64,000 nucleotides of DNA from Pseudomonas sp. GM41(2012) (GCF_000282315.2 NZ_AKJN02000005.1:1-64000); one strand, 5' to 3'. Counted from the stretch's first letter, positions 8,466-18,158 are shown. A program made the numbers and translations. Notes: generated by a model not told the origin, from the letters alone.

Positions 8466-9726
8466 GTCGGCGTCCTGTTGTGAAGGTGTTCAGTAATTGG
8501 GACCGCGTCTTGGCGGGGAAAATCACCGCCGTTAGCTGATCGCGACGATTCAACAAACGCATCCCCAGTTCCAGTAACAGTGCGACCACAATGGCGCCGG
8601 CTGCAATGACAAACAACAACGCGTGATCGCCGCCGCTGGCGTTGAACAACGCCGAATACGCATACCCGGCGATGGCCTGAAACGTAGCGAACGAAACCGT
8701 CGCGCGGCTCCAGGCAAGTTGCTGTTGATGATGCTGTGGGACCAGTTCGTGAACCCGTGCCAGTGCCAGTGGGACAATGCCTGGCGGGAATGAGCCGAGG
8801 ATCACCGCCAGCAGGGCCAGCACTGCAAAAGAACTCGATATCGAAAGCAGGCCGACGGCAATCGCTTGCACCACCAGCACCAGCCGAATGCTTTGTTTCG
8901 CGCCCAGTTGATCGGCCAGAAAGCCATAACTGACCGGCCCGATAATCGCGCCAAGGCCATACATCACCCAGATCAGTGCACCGATGTGCGAGCCGGCACT
9001 GAGCCCGCGGGCCACGTAATCCACCAGGAACACCATCGCGGGCACGAGTCCGGCGGCCATGAACGCGTATTGGGCGAACAACAGGTACACGCGCGAGTCG
9101 GTCGGTGTCGACGAAGTGTTATCCGGCGTCATGGCGGTCGCGTGGTGAGAGTCGGATGGCCAGCCGAACCAGCTCGCAATGGTCAGCATCAGCGAAAGAA
9201 GGCCAAGGCCAAACCAGGTGTGCTGCAAGCCAAGGCTCAGTAACGGTGGAACAATCGTCCCCGACCCGGCGATGCCCAGGCCGATGCCCAGAAAAATCGC
9301 ACCGCTGGCCAAGCCTCTGCGGGACGCCGGCACATGGGGCAGCACCGTTGCAGCCACCAGCACCATGATTGCGCCACCGGCAACGCCGGACAGCAGGCGC
9401 CAGCCGAAGAACCAGCCCACCGACAACGGAAAACCACAGGCGAAAAACGACAAGGTCACGGCAAACATCATCAGACGCAGGGCCGTTGTATTGGAGGTGC
9501 GTTGGGCCAAAGGGTGGCCGATCAGCGCGCCGATCAGATAGCCGACCAGGTTGGCGGCACCGAGGTAGACCACGTCGCTGGCCGAAAACCAGTGCGCCTG
9601 GATCAATGAGGGGATCAACGGCGTATAAGCAAACCGCGCCAGGCCAATGCTGACCAGGCTGGCGCAGAGCCCGGCGAAGATCGGCAGCCAGATCGCATTG
9701 CGCGGGGTGGGCGAGGTGCTGTGCAT
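8434..9726 (-). CDS. MFS transporter, YbfB/YjiJ family
   Basis: 430 aa, with about 12 hydrophobic segments. The start at 9726 is supported by AGGA 9 nt upstream; the longer frame to 9822 runs through the promoter and operator region and is rejected. The N-terminal G-L-A-R-F-A-Y-T-P-L-I-P pattern and R-x-G-L-A-S-G-A in the middle are characteristic of YbfB/YjiJ transporters. It is the first gene of an operon with a quinone oxidoreductase and is divergent from a LysR gene, the usual arrangement for LysR control. Confidence 0.85.
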   Translation of the reverse strand: MHSTSPTPRNAIWLPIFAGLCASLVSIGLARFAYTPLIPSLIQAHWFSASDVVYLGAANLVGYLIGALIGHPLAQRTSNTTALRLMMFAVTLSFFACGFPLSVGWFFGWRLLSGVAGGAIMVLVAATVLPHVPASRRGLASGAIFLGIGLGIAGSGTIVPPLLSLGLQHTWFGLGLLSLMLTIASWFGWPSDSHHATAMTPDNTSSTPTDSRVYLLFAQYAFMAAGLVPAMVFLVDYVARGLSAGSHIGALIWVMYGLGAIIGPVSYGFLADQLGAKQSIRLVLVVQAIAVGLLSISSSFAVLALLAVILGSFPPGIVPLALARVHELVPQHHQQQLAWSRATVSFATFQAIAGYAYSALFNASGGDHALLFVIAAGAIVVALLLELGMRLLNRRDQLTAVIFPAKTRSQLLNTFTTGRRHESAPNHDPD

Positions 9727-9806
9727 GATAACGGTCCTGTAAGTTTTGCTGGCCTCCAGCCTATCGTGGTTTATCAATGCAATAACGCAGCGATTTCGCG
9801 CTAGAG

Positions 9807-9824
9807 TGATGCATCTATGCATCA
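9807..9824. promoter_or_regulatory. 18-bp palindromic operator candidate
   Basis: TGATGCATCTATGCATCA is a perfect 8-bp inverted repeat around a CT centre. It lies 12 nt before the LysR start and 80 nt before the divergent MFS start. Position and symmetry suggest the LysR protein's own binding site, or one that blocks its promoter. Confidence 0.6.
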
Positions 9825-9836
9825 GCTGGGGGCCGT

Positions 9837-10712
9837 ATGAATTGGGATGACGCGCGGGTGTTTCTGGCGGTGTGCCGAGAGTCGACGCTAAGGGGCGCGG
9901 CGCGGGTGCTGGGTGTCGATCAGGCTACGGTCGGTCGGCGGATCACGGCCCTGGAAAAATCCTTGAGTGCCACGCTATTCCTGCGCACCTCCGAGGGTTA
10001 TGCGTTGACGGCTGTCGGCGAAGCCGCGTTGAGGGCGGTGGAAAAAATGGAGCATTCAGCACTCGAACTGGAGCGCCGGATTCAAGGTCTCGACGATCGA
10101 CTGACCGGGCTGGTAAGGGTCAGCACCACGGACTCCCTGGCCATCGACTTCCTGATCCCGGCGATTGCTCGCCTGCATCAACAGCACCCCGACGTGCGCG
10201 TGCAACTGGACGCCTCGACACAGATTCTCAGCCTGTCCAAACGTGAAGCCGATATTGCCGTGCGCAATACCCGGCCGGACAACCCGGACCTGATCGCACG
10301 ACGCATCGCCCGCTGGCCGGTGGGTCTTTTCGCGTCTCAAGCGTATGTCGATGCCCACGGCGTGCCGCTGCCGGGCTCGGCGTTTGAGGGGCATGATCTG
10401 GTGGTGTATCAGCCGTATCTGCAAGGCAACAAAGACATGACTCTGGTCTCGGAACCGCTGGGTCGCGGGCGCATTGTTTCGAGCCTGAGTTCCAGTCTGC
10501 TGGTGCGCCGATCCATTGCCGCGGGGATCGGGCTCGGGGAAATTCCGGTGTACATGGGGGAGAGGGACGGGCTGATCAGGTTGTGGCCGGAGCGCACACG
10601 ACCCGTGCCGTATGACGTGTGGCTGGTGACCCACGCAGACCTGCGGCATACCGCCAGAGTCCGTGTAGTGATTGATGAAATTGTCGCGGTGTTTTCTGGT
10701 TCTCGGGACTAA
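9837..10712 (+). CDS. LysR-family transcriptional regulator
   Basis: 291 aa. The N-terminal winged HTH (residues 1-60, D-D-A-R-V-F-L-A-V and A-A-R-V-L-G-V-D-Q-A-T-V-G-R-R-I) is followed by a periplasmic-binding-like effector domain from about residue 90. The divergent MFS/quinone oxidoreductase operon is the likely target. A perfect palindrome at 9807-9824 lies directly upstream. Confidence 0.92.
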   Translation: MNWDDARVFLAVCRESTLRGAARVLGVDQATVGRRITALEKSLSATLFLRTSEGYALTAVGEAALRAVEKMEHSALELERRIQGLDDRLTGLVRVSTTDSLAIDFLIPAIARLHQQHPDVRVQLDASTQILSLSKREADIAVRNTRPDNPDLIARRIARWPVGLFASQAYVDAHGVPLPGSAFEGHDLVVYQPYLQGNKDMTLVSEPLGRGRIVSSLSSSLLVRRSIAAGIGLGEIPVYMGERDGLIRLWPERTRPVPYDVWLVTHADLRHTARVRVVIDEIVAVFSGSRD

Positions 10713-10718
10713 AGCTAA

Positions 10719-10804
10719 AGATCGCAGCCTCGTTTCACTCGACAGCTCCTACAGGTGCACGCAAATCCCTGTAGGAGCTGTCGAGTGAAACGAGGCTGCG
10801 ATCT
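10719..10804. repeat. REP doublet (perfect 36-bp inverted repeat)
   Basis: Arms at 10719-10754 and 10769-10804 are exact reverse complements with a 14-nt loop. The core is CGACAGCTCCTACAG / CTGTAGGAGCTGTCG. It sits between convergent genes, the usual place for Pseudomonas REP pairs, and may also terminate both transcripts. Confidence 0.9.
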
Positions 10805-10812
10805 CTTGATCT

Positions 10813-11535
10813 TTATGGCATTTCCGGCAGTTCTTGCGGCCGTAGGTCAAAGATCAATACCTCGGCATCGACGCCGTTGCTCAAGGTCAGCACCTGTTCA
10901 TCGCGAACCCGCACGCCATCGCCTTCCTGCAACGGCACGCCGTTGAGCTCGACATTGCCGCGGGCCACATGCACATAGGCATAGCGGTTCGTGGCCAATT
11001 CCAGAGCAGCGCTTTCCTTACCGTCGATCAGCGCCGCATACACCCGTGCATCCTGACGCACCTTCAGCGAACCTTTCTCCCCGTCGGGGGAAATGATCAG
11101 TTGCAGACGGCCGCGTTTCTTTTGCGTGCTGAAATGCTCTTGTTGATAACGCGGTTTGGCGCCGCTGATGTCCGGCACGATCCAGATTTGCAGGAAGTGC
11201 ACCGGCCGGGTGGTCGAGTGGTTGTATTCGCTGTGCGCCACGCCGCTGCCGGCGCTCATCAACTGCACGTCACCGGGGCGGATCACCGAGCCAGTGCCCA
11301 GGGTGTCTTTGTGTTCCAAAGCACCTTCGAGCACATAAGAGAAAATCTCCATGTCGCGATGTGGGTGCTGGCCGAAACCTTTACCGGCGGCAACCCGGTC
11401 ATCGTTGATCACCAGCAGGTCGGAAAAACCCTGCTCTTTCGGGTTGCGATAGTTGGCGAAGGAAAAGGTATGGAACGACTTCAACCAACCGTGATTGGCC
11501 GCGCCACGATCCGAAGCTTTGCGAAGGGTCAGCAT
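10813..11535 (-). CDS. pirin-family protein (YhhW-like, putative quercetin 2,3-dioxygenase)
   Basis: 240 aa bicupin. Candidate iron ligands are all present: His57 and His59 in GQHPHRDME, then His101 and Glu103 in GVAHSEYNH, at the same positions as in E. coli YhhW. Pirins of this type can oxidise quercetin in vitro; the physiological role is unsettled. The second cupin begins near residue 140. AGGAGA lies upstream of the start. Likely monocistronic. Confidence 0.9.
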   Translation of the reverse strand: MLTLRKASDRGAANHGWLKSFHTFSFANYRNPKEQGFSDLLVINDDRVAAGKGFGQHPHRDMEIFSYVLEGALEHKDTLGTGSVIRPGDVQLMSAGSGVAHSEYNHSTTRPVHFLQIWIVPDISGAKPRYQQEHFSTQKKRGRLQLIISPDGEKGSLKVRQDARVYAALIDGKESAALELATNRYAYVHVARGNVELNGVPLQEGDGVRVRDEQVLTLSNGVDAEVLIFDLRPQELPEMP

Positions 11536-11739
11536 GATGAAATCTCCTGTGGGGACGTTGATTCGTCCGACTGAGGAGAAGGTTAATGGTTACTGGTTGG
11601 TGCAATAAGTAGGTTGAAATTGAAATACTGTCTCGTTGAGGTTGACAGTAATCGACAGGCGATCACGTATTCTTCTCCGGCGTTGAATGCCACATTTGGC
11701 CATAATGCGCAGCATTCCTCTGATGCCGGGCACAAGACT

Positions 11740-11829
11740 TGTGGGAGCGAGCCTGCTCGCGAAGGCGGCGTCACATCCAACACTGTTGGTGACTGATAGA
11801 TCGCTTTCGCGAGCAGGCTCGCTCCCACA
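11740..11829. repeat. REPIN (GTGGGAGCGAGCCTGCTCGCG type)
   Basis: Two inverted REP sequences (TGTGGGAGCGAGCCTGCTCG and its complement) enclose about 40 nt that include a small CCAACACTGTTGG hairpin. This is the common mobile REP doublet of P. fluorescens-group genomes, moved by RAYT transposases. It fills much of the gene-free 11536-11882 stretch; the rest shows only promoter-like AT-rich sequence. Confidence 0.92.
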
Positions 11830-11882
11830 GGGGGGTGGTGTTTGGCAGATGGATTTTCTTTTGACTTCAGTGATTTGAACCC

Positions 11883-12833
11883 ATGAAAACCGTGGCTATG
11901 GTGTTGTTCCCGGACTTTCTCCTGCTGGACATGGCAGGCCCGATGGAAGTGTTTTCCATCGCCAATCGATATCTGGCACCGGATGATCGTTACGAACTGT
12001 CGACCATCGGCACCGAACATGGCGCACTGCGTGCTTCCAACGGCGTCAGCGTCCAGGCCGATTTGCACATCGATCAGGCGGATCAGGCGTTTGACCTGTT
12101 GCTGGTGCCGGGCGGTCCGGGTGCCTACAACGAAAACCATCCACCGTTGTTGTGTTGGCTCAAAGCCGCGGTCGGTCGCGCCGAGCGATACGGCTCGATC
12201 TGCACCGGCGCGTTCGTGCTGGGCCATGCCGGTTTGCTGGACGGTTATCGCGTGACCACCCATTGGCATTACACCGAACGACTGATCAAAGGTTTCCCGA
12301 AGGCTACCGTCGAGACCGATCAGATTTACGTGCAGGACCGCAACCTCATCACCTCCGGCGGCGTCACTGCCGGCATCGACCTGGCACTGTCGGTGGTCAC
12401 CGAAGACCATGGCAAGAAAGTCGCCCAGGACGTCGCCAAGGTACTGCTGGTGGTCATGAAGCGGCAGGGTGGGCAGGCGCAATTCAGCCCGTTGATGGCC
12501 GCTGTCGCACCGCAGGAAACGCCGATCACTCGCGTGCAGAACTATGTGCTCGAACATCTCGATGAAGCATTCAGCATCGAACGCATGGCCAGCCTCGCGA
12601 ACATGAGCGCGCGGCACTTCGCCCGGATGTTTGCTCGGGAAGTGAACATGACGCCCATGGAATTTCTGCAAAGTGCGCGTATCGACAGCGCCAGGAATTT
12701 GCTGGAAACCAGCGACTTGCCACTCAAGACAGTGGCGTTCAAAAGTGGCTTCGGCAGCGTACGGCACATGCGTTTTCTGTTCAGTGAAAAGCTTGGTTTG
12801 ACGCCAACCCAATACCGCGAACAGTTCAGCTAG
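11883..12833 (+). CDS. GlxA-family regulator (DJ-1/PfpI domain plus AraC HTH)
   Basis: 316 aa. Residues 1-185 form a DJ-1/PfpI amidotransferase-like domain. The nucleophile-elbow cysteine is Cys107 in G-S-I-C-T-G-A-F. Residues 215-315 form an AraC double HTH with M-S-A-R-H-F-A-R-M-F and the P-x-x-Y motif T-P-T-Q-Y-R. Such proteins (GbdR, ArgR, CdhR relatives) usually sense amino-acid or betaine-type metabolites. No catabolic operon is adjacent, so the target is unknown. Confidence 0.9.
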   Translation: MKTVAMVLFPDFLLLDMAGPMEVFSIANRYLAPDDRYELSTIGTEHGALRASNGVSVQADLHIDQADQAFDLLLVPGGPGAYNENHPPLLCWLKAAVGRAERYGSICTGAFVLGHAGLLDGYRVTTHWHYTERLIKGFPKATVETDQIYVQDRNLITSGGVTAGIDLALSVVTEDHGKKVAQDVAKVLLVVMKRQGGQAQFSPLMAAVAPQETPITRVQNYVLEHLDEAFSIERMASLANMSARHFARMFAREVNMTPMEFLQSARIDSARNLLETSDLPLKTVAFKSGFGSVRHMRFLFSEKLGLTPTQYREQFS

Positions 12834-13010
12834 AGCCTTCTTGTCCGTTATGCGCACCGTGATGGCTGTGACGCTCCCTCCGTGGCAGTTGTACCGTCAC
12901 TGATGCCTGCCAAGATACCCTGAACGCTTTGCAATGGAGGTGCGGGAGCCTGAAAGGCGGGTGCAAGGGATGTTGCTGCACTGTGAGCCGGGTCAGGTTT
13001 CTGCACGTGA

Positions 13011-14501
13011 ATGTGCATGAACAGCCTCAGAGATTTAAACAGCGATGCGGTGCTGCGATTCGGCCTCTATGCATTCCACCTGCGGCAACGGCTGATCCTT
13101 GAAGGTGATCGACCGCTGCGCATGGGCGGTCGGGCACTGGATATCCTCCAGGTGCTGGTCGAGCGCGCCGGCAACGTGGTCAGCAAGGACGAACTGATTG
13201 CTCACGTCTGGCCGACGTCCGTGGTTGAGGAAATCAACCTGCGCGTGCACATTGCAGCCCTGCGTCGGGCGCTTGGCGACGGGCAGAATGGCCAGCGCTA
13301 CATCGTCAACATTCCCCAGCTCGGTTACAGTTTTGTCGCCCCGGTGCAGCATGCGTCCGCGGGCACGCGGCTTTTGATCGAGACCGTGCAAAAACATCAG
13401 CACAACCTGCCCGCACGACTCACGCCGGTGACCGGTCGGGATTCGCTGGTCGGCAGCCTGGTCCGGCAGTTGCCGGTCCGTCGTCTCATGACGCTGGTCG
13501 GCCCCGGCGGCGTCGGCAAAACCACGGTGGCGTTGCGTGTCGCCGAACTGTTGTTGCAGCACTATGAAGAGGGTGTGTGGCTGGTTGATTTCGCTGCGAT
13601 CGATGACCCCGCGCGAGTGGTCGATCATCTGATCCAGACCCTTGAACGGGAGATCGGCACGACGCTGGAGGTACTGACAAACTGGCACGCATTGCTGGTG
13701 CTGGACAACTGCGAACACCTGCTGGAACGCTGTCGAACCCTGGTCGAGGATTTGCTGATGTCGGCGCCTCGGCTGTCCATTCTGGTGACCAGCCGCGAGC
13801 CTTTGCAGGCAGCGGGGGAAACGGTTCAGCGTGTTCCGTCTCTGGCGGTGCCGCCCGCGTCGGCGTTGCACAGTGTTGCTGAAACCATGGGGTATTCGGC
13901 GGTGCAGCTGTTCGTCAGTCGTGCCCGAACCCGTCAACAAGGGTTTGCCTTGCGCGAACAAGACCTCAAGGCGGTTCGTGAAATCTGTCGGCGGCTCGAC
14001 GGTTTGCCACTGGCCATTGAACTGGCTGCGGCGCAGATCCATGCGCTGGCGTTGGTCGGTTTGCAAGCTCAGCTGGATAACTGTCTTCAGCTGCTGACCC
14101 AAGGCCGGCGCACGGCGGTGCCCCGACATCAGACGCTCAAAGCTGCCCTGGACTGGAGCTATGAACGGCTGAGCCTGCGGGAACAAACCGTGTTGCAGCG
14201 CCTGTCGGTGTTCAAAATGTCCTTCACCCTCGATGCCGCGATTGGTGTGTGCAGTTGCGTGGAGCTGAAGCCCGATCAACTGGTGGCACTGGTGAAGCGA
14301 TTGGTCGCCAAATCGTTGCTCTCGATGGATCAGGTCAACGGCACGACCCGTTATCGCTTTCTCAACACCACGCGCACCTATGCCCTTGAGAAGCTCGAAC
14401 ACAGCGGCCACCTGCGGGCGTTTGAGCAGCGCTATTCGCATTACATCAGTCGGGCGCGCTGGGTCTCAGGCGTGCAGTTGCCCATGGAGCTCGTCGAGTA
14501 A
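13011..14501 (+). CDS. winged-helix/ATPase regulator, C-terminally truncated paralogue
   Basis: 496 aa. Residues 15-110 are an OmpR/CadC-type winged helix (M-G-G-R-A-L-D-I-L-Q-V-L-V-E-R-A-G, ending G-Y-S-F-V-A-P). An AAA-like/NB-ARC-like ATPase follows, with Walker A GPGGVGKTT at 164-172 and LLVLDNCEHLLE as Walker B. It is strongly similar to the facing gene (17270-14466), but that protein is 934 aa, and this one stops where the paralogue's helical C-terminal half begins. Its last about 11 codons lie on the complement of the paralogue's 3' end. It is therefore probably a truncated copy, possibly still producing a DNA-binding/ATPase fragment. ATG 13017 is an alternative start. Confidence 0.8.
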   Translation: MCMNSLRDLNSDAVLRFGLYAFHLRQRLILEGDRPLRMGGRALDILQVLVERAGNVVSKDELIAHVWPTSVVEEINLRVHIAALRRALGDGQNGQRYIVNIPQLGYSFVAPVQHASAGTRLLIETVQKHQHNLPARLTPVTGRDSLVGSLVRQLPVRRLMTLVGPGGVGKTTVALRVAELLLQHYEEGVWLVDFAAIDDPARVVDHLIQTLEREIGTTLEVLTNWHALLVLDNCEHLLERCRTLVEDLLMSAPRLSILVTSREPLQAAGETVQRVPSLAVPPASALHSVAETMGYSAVQLFVSRARTRQQGFALREQDLKAVREICRRLDGLPLAIELAAAQIHALALVGLQAQLDNCLQLLTQGRRTAVPRHQTLKAALDWSYERLSLREQTVLQRLSVFKMSFTLDAAIGVCSCVELKPDQLVALVKRLVAKSLLSMDQVNGTTRYRFLNTTRTYALEKLEHSGHLRAFEQRYSHYISRARWVSGVQLPMELVE

Positions 14502-17270
14502 TCGACGGACTTTGCTCAGGTCCGGTGTAGAAAATCCCTCGGTGAACCGATTGTAGATCGGCGCCAGCAGCTCATGAGCTTGCTGATACAGGCCCTGACG
14601 CTGCCAAAGTTGCGCCAGCGAGGTGGCGCTGCGCAGTTCCCAAGCCAGGGCGCCCTGATGTTTTGCCACGTTCAATGCCCTGATCAGCACGGCCTCGGCC
14701 GCTTCGGTTTTCAGCGGGCAATCCTCGGCCAGCAGCGCATCAGCCCGGGCCCGCAGTACTTCCGCCGTGCTCCAGCCGGCCGTACCCGTGTCGGCCCGTT
14801 GCAACAGGGCGTCATCGACGAAACTGCCATCCAGCGTGACCATGATGTCCTTGATCAGCCCCACGCCTGGCTGAAGAGGCAAGTGTGCCTCGGCGCTGTC
14901 GATCACCTGCGCATAGTGCCGGGCCCAGGTGTAGAACAGCAGCACCGAGTGTTTCTGTGCTTGGTCCAGCAGCTGGCGTAAGAGTTCACGAGCCGTTCGG
15001 GTATCGCCGTTGTAGTGAGCGATCAGGCAACCGGCCAGCGCCAGGGTGTAGCAGATGGACGTGCCGTGGTTGATCTGGGTCGCAATGTCCAGCGCTTGCC
15101 GGGCGGTGCGCCAGGCTTGTTCCGGTTGCCCTTGCAACCAGAGGATGCGCGCCAGAATCGTCAGGGCGGCGACGCTCTGGTCGTAGTGCACGCCAAAACC
15201 GTAGGTGAAGCGGTTGAGGTGGCCGCTCTGGGCCATGCGCTGAAGCACCTGCTCGGCATTCATCCGCGCCTGCTGCTGGTCCCCGGCAAAGTGCAATGCC
15301 AGCCCCCGCAAGCGATGCGTGCTGAGGGACAACACCGGATCGCCGTGCAGCCCCAACCGATCGAATTGCCGGCTCTGTTCCAGGGCCATTTGATAATTGG
15401 CGCAACAGAGGTTGACCGCCATGTGCCCGGACACCGCCCGCAACTGACCGGCCAAATCGTTGCAATGCTTGGCCAGGATTCTGGCGCTGACGAATGCATC
15501 GACGGTTTCCGTCGTGCTCACCTGAGTGTGATAACAGGCGCTGCCAAGGGCGAGATGCAGGGCTATTTTCAGCTGCGGGCAGGGATCGGACGTTGCATCG
15601 AGCAGTGACAGCGCCTTGCGCACGTACACGCCATGCTCCTTGAGCAGCGACAGTTCCTGCCACAGCGGCGTGGAAGCTGCCGTCAGGCGGATCGCCAATG
15701 CCTGCGGTCCTTGCGCGTTAAAGCACCAGTCGAGAGCCGAACGAATGTCTTCCAGACTGCGGGCGTAACGCTCGATCCACGTGCCTGTCGGGATCAGCTC
15801 CCAGTCGTGCTGGGCCTGATTCATCAACGCCAGGCAGCGCTTGGCGTGACGTTCCCGGGTATCGGGCAGGTCGGCGGCCTGGTCGAGTTTCTCCAGGGCA
15901 TAGCTGCGGGTGGTATCGAGCAATCGGTAAAACACTTCTTCGTCACCCACCTCCACGTTCAGCAGCGATTTGGCCACCAGTTGCGTGATCGAGCCAAACA
16001 CTGCTTGCGGTTCGATGTGTTCGCCGACGATCACCGCCGCCGCCGATTCCAGGGTGAATCCGCCCCTGAACACACCCAGTCGGCGCAGGCAGGTTTGTTC
16101 GCAGGCATTCAGCAGCTCGAAGCTCCAGTCCAGTGTGGCGCGCAGGGTTTGGTGTCGGCCCAGCGTGGTCTGACAACCCTGGGTGAGCAGGCGAAAACTG
16201 CCTTGGAGTTGGGTCAGTAATCCGCTCAATCCGAGGCTGCTGACTTGCGCGGCCGCCAATTCGATCGCCAATGGAATACCGTCCAGACGCCGGCAGATTT
16301 CAATTGCCAGCGGCAGTTCGTCATCGGTCAGTTCGAAGCTGTCGTGGCTGGCCATCGCCCGTTCGACGAACAACTGCAGGGCGGAAAAGGTCAGGGCCTG
16401 AGCGCGGTCTGGCACGGCAATGGGGGGAGGGCAGTCCAGCGACTCCAGGCGCTGGACACATTCACCTTCGGCCCGCAGGCTCTCACGGCTGGTGGCCAGA
16501 ATGTGCACCTCTGGCGCGGCGCGCAGGAGGCTCTCGCTCAGCAATGCGATGGCATCGACCAGGTGTTCGCAGTTGTCGATCACCAGCAGCATCTGCCGGT
16601 CGCGCAAAAACGCGGCGAGGCCGCTCATCGGCTCGGCGTCGTGCAAGGACAGTTCGAGCAATGTCGCCAGGTGAACGGTGATCATCGCCGGATCATTGAT
16701 CGGCGCCAGGTCCAGCAGGCGAATGCCATCCCGGTAACGCCCGATCAATTGTTCGGCGACACGCAGGGCCACGGTGGTTTTGCCGATCCCGCCGGGGCCG
16801 ACCAGGGTAATGAAACGCTGGCGTGACAGCTGGACCACCAGGCTATCGACGAGAGACTGGCGGCCGATCATGCGGGTTCGACGAACGGGCAGGTTGTGGC
16901 CACTCGGCACGGATGCTGCGCTCCCTGGAGGATGCTCGATGTGCTCCAGCGAATACGGCGCCACAAAGCTGTACCCACGCTGCGCCACGGTGATGATGTA
17001 ACGCTGGCCGGCCTGTCCGTCGCCGAGGGCCTTGCGCAAGGCGGCCATGTGCACCCGCAGGTTGATGTCTTCCACCACGCTTTTGGGCCAGACCCCGGCG
17101 ATCAGCGTTTGTTTGCTGACCACCTCTCCGGCGTGTTCCAAAAGGATCAACAGAATGTCCATGGCACGCCGGCCCAGGCGCAGGGGCTGGTCGGCCTCCA
17201 TGACCAGACGTTGTCCGGGATAGATCCGGTAGGGGCCGAAATGGATGGCTTGGTCGGGGGGAAGGGTCAA
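14466..17270 (-). CDS. winged-helix/ATPase transcriptional regulator (COG3903 type), full length
   Basis: 934 aa. Residues 10-105 are an OmpR/CadC-type DNA-binding winged helix. Residues 130-430 are a signal-transduction ATPase with Walker A GPGGIGKTT (158-166) and Walker B LLVIDNCEHLVD. From about residue 480 to the end it is helical and alanine-rich with TPR-like spacing, which suggests a sensor or protein-interaction region. The domain order matches the MalT/AfsR-like STAND regulators, with the HTH at the N-terminus. Its 3' end overlaps the convergent truncated paralogue by 36 bp. The target genes are unknown; the flavodoxin operon is divergent and 284 bp away. Confidence 0.88.
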   Translation of the reverse strand: MTLPPDQAIHFGPYRIYPGQRLVMEADQPLRLGRRAMDILLILLEHAGEVVSKQTLIAGVWPKSVVEDINLRVHMAALRKALGDGQAGQRYIITVAQRGYSFVAPYSLEHIEHPPGSAASVPSGHNLPVRRTRMIGRQSLVDSLVVQLSRQRFITLVGPGGIGKTTVALRVAEQLIGRYRDGIRLLDLAPINDPAMITVHLATLLELSLHDAEPMSGLAAFLRDRQMLLVIDNCEHLVDAIALLSESLLRAAPEVHILATSRESLRAEGECVQRLESLDCPPPIAVPDRAQALTFSALQLFVERAMASHDSFELTDDELPLAIEICRRLDGIPLAIELAAAQVSSLGLSGLLTQLQGSFRLLTQGCQTTLGRHQTLRATLDWSFELLNACEQTCLRRLGVFRGGFTLESAAAVIVGEHIEPQAVFGSITQLVAKSLLNVEVGDEEVFYRLLDTTRSYALEKLDQAADLPDTRERHAKRCLALMNQAQHDWELIPTGTWIERYARSLEDIRSALDWCFNAQGPQALAIRLTAASTPLWQELSLLKEHGVYVRKALSLLDATSDPCPQLKIALHLALGSACYHTQVSTTETVDAFVSARILAKHCNDLAGQLRAVSGHMAVNLCCANYQMALEQSRQFDRLGLHGDPVLSLSTHRLRGLALHFAGDQQQARMNAEQVLQRMAQSGHLNRFTYGFGVHYDQSVAALTILARILWLQGQPEQAWRTARQALDIATQINHGTSICYTLALAGCLIAHYNGDTRTARELLRQLLDQAQKHSVLLFYTWARHYAQVIDSAEAHLPLQPGVGLIKDIMVTLDGSFVDDALLQRADTGTAGWSTAEVLRARADALLAEDCPLKTEAAEAVLIRALNVAKHQGALAWELRSATSLAQLWQRQGLYQQAHELLAPIYNRFTEGFSTPDLSKVRRLLDELHGQLHA

Positions 17271-17470
17271 CGTGTCACTCCTGCTTACCGCCGTCTGGTA
17301 CGCGGTTTTCGAGCATATTCGTCAGGTTTTTACGGCAACGCAATGCGCTGGCCGGATGACTCTGCGGTGTCTGCCTGGACTGCTGGTTCTCCGCCCTTGT
17401 TCATGGGTTCCGTAATTATTGGGCGCGACGGTCTTGAAGGTATCGCTGAGGCTTTTGGCGCACCAGGGAA

Positions 17471-17490
17471 AATTAACAACGTTTAACTCG
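17471..17490 (+). promoter_or_regulatory. shared 20-bp element upstream of the flavodoxin operon
   Basis: AATTAACAACGTTTAACTCG, ending 64 nt before the flavodoxin start. The identical 20 bases occur on the minus strand at 19706-19687, 52 nt before the AraC gene start at 19634. Same orientation relative to each gene and similar distance suggest one regulator acts on both promoters. Confidence 0.7.
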
Positions 17491-17554
17491 TCCTGCGTCC
17501 GGTCTACGCCCAAAACTCTCCTACAGGGATTAAACATGTCAAGAGGACGCCGGA

Positions 17555-18127
17555 ATGAGCAGCGTGGTGGTGGTCTATCACAGTGGCTATGGGCACACCC
17601 GTGTCATGGCCGAAGCCGTGGCCCAAGGCGTGGAACGGCACGGCAGTACCTGCCGGCTGATTTCGGTCGAGGACGTGGACCGGCACTGGGACCATTTGCA
17701 CAACGCCGACGCAATCATCTTCGGCGCGCCGACCTACATGGGTAGCGCCTCGGCACCCTTCAAGGGGTTCATGGACGCCACGGCGGCGTTCTACCTGGCC
17801 CAACCCTGGCGCGACAAACTGGCGGCCGGCTTCACCAATTCCGGCTGCCTGTGCGGCGACAAACTCAACACCTTGCTGCAGATGGCAGTGTTCGCCGCGC
17901 AGCATTCAATGATCTGGGTTGGCCTCGACATGCTGCCGGCGCGTTCGAGCACGGGCGTGTTCGATGGGCAAATGAATCGCCTGGGCAGCTCGCTCGGCGC
18001 CATGGCGCAGTCGAATGTCGAACAGTCCCCCGAACGCGCACCGCCCCCCGAAGACCGCTGCACCGCCGCCCATCTGGGCGAGCGAGTAGCGCGGCTGGCT
18101 GAACGCATGAGCCACTCACCGGTTTGA
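17555..18127 (+). CDS. flavodoxin-family NAD(P)H:quinone oxidoreductase (WrbA-like)
   Basis: 190 aa. The FMN phosphate-binding loop is Y-H-S-G-Y-G-H-T at residues 8-15, and [11 protein letters not shown] near residue 57 is the second FMN contact. These enzymes reduce quinones by two electrons, avoiding semiquinone radicals. AGAGGA lies 7 nt before the start. First gene of a two-gene operon with the chloroperoxidase-like gene 31 nt downstream, behind a 20-bp element shared with the nearby AraC gene. Confidence 0.88.
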   Translation: MSSVVVVYHSGYGHTRVMAEAVAQGVERHGSTCRLISVEDVDRHWDHLHNADAIIFGAPTYMGSASAPFKGFMDATAAFYLAQPWRDKLAAGFTNSGCLCGDKLNTLLQMAVFAAQHSMIWVGLDMLPARSSTGVFDGQMNRLGSSLGAMAQSNVEQSPERAPPPEDRCTAAHLGERVARLAERMSHSPV

Positions 18128-18158
18128 TTCACCCCAACACTCACTAAGGAGACAACGC

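Noticed and set aside
11583..12857. 424-codon minus-strand frame across the GlxA gene
   Set aside because: Antisense of a clear DJ-1/AraC gene and of the REPIN; no RBS or family signal.
13035..14441. 468-codon minus-strand frame opposite the truncated regulator
   Set aside because: Low-complexity Gln/Arg/His-rich translation typical of high-GC antisense frames.
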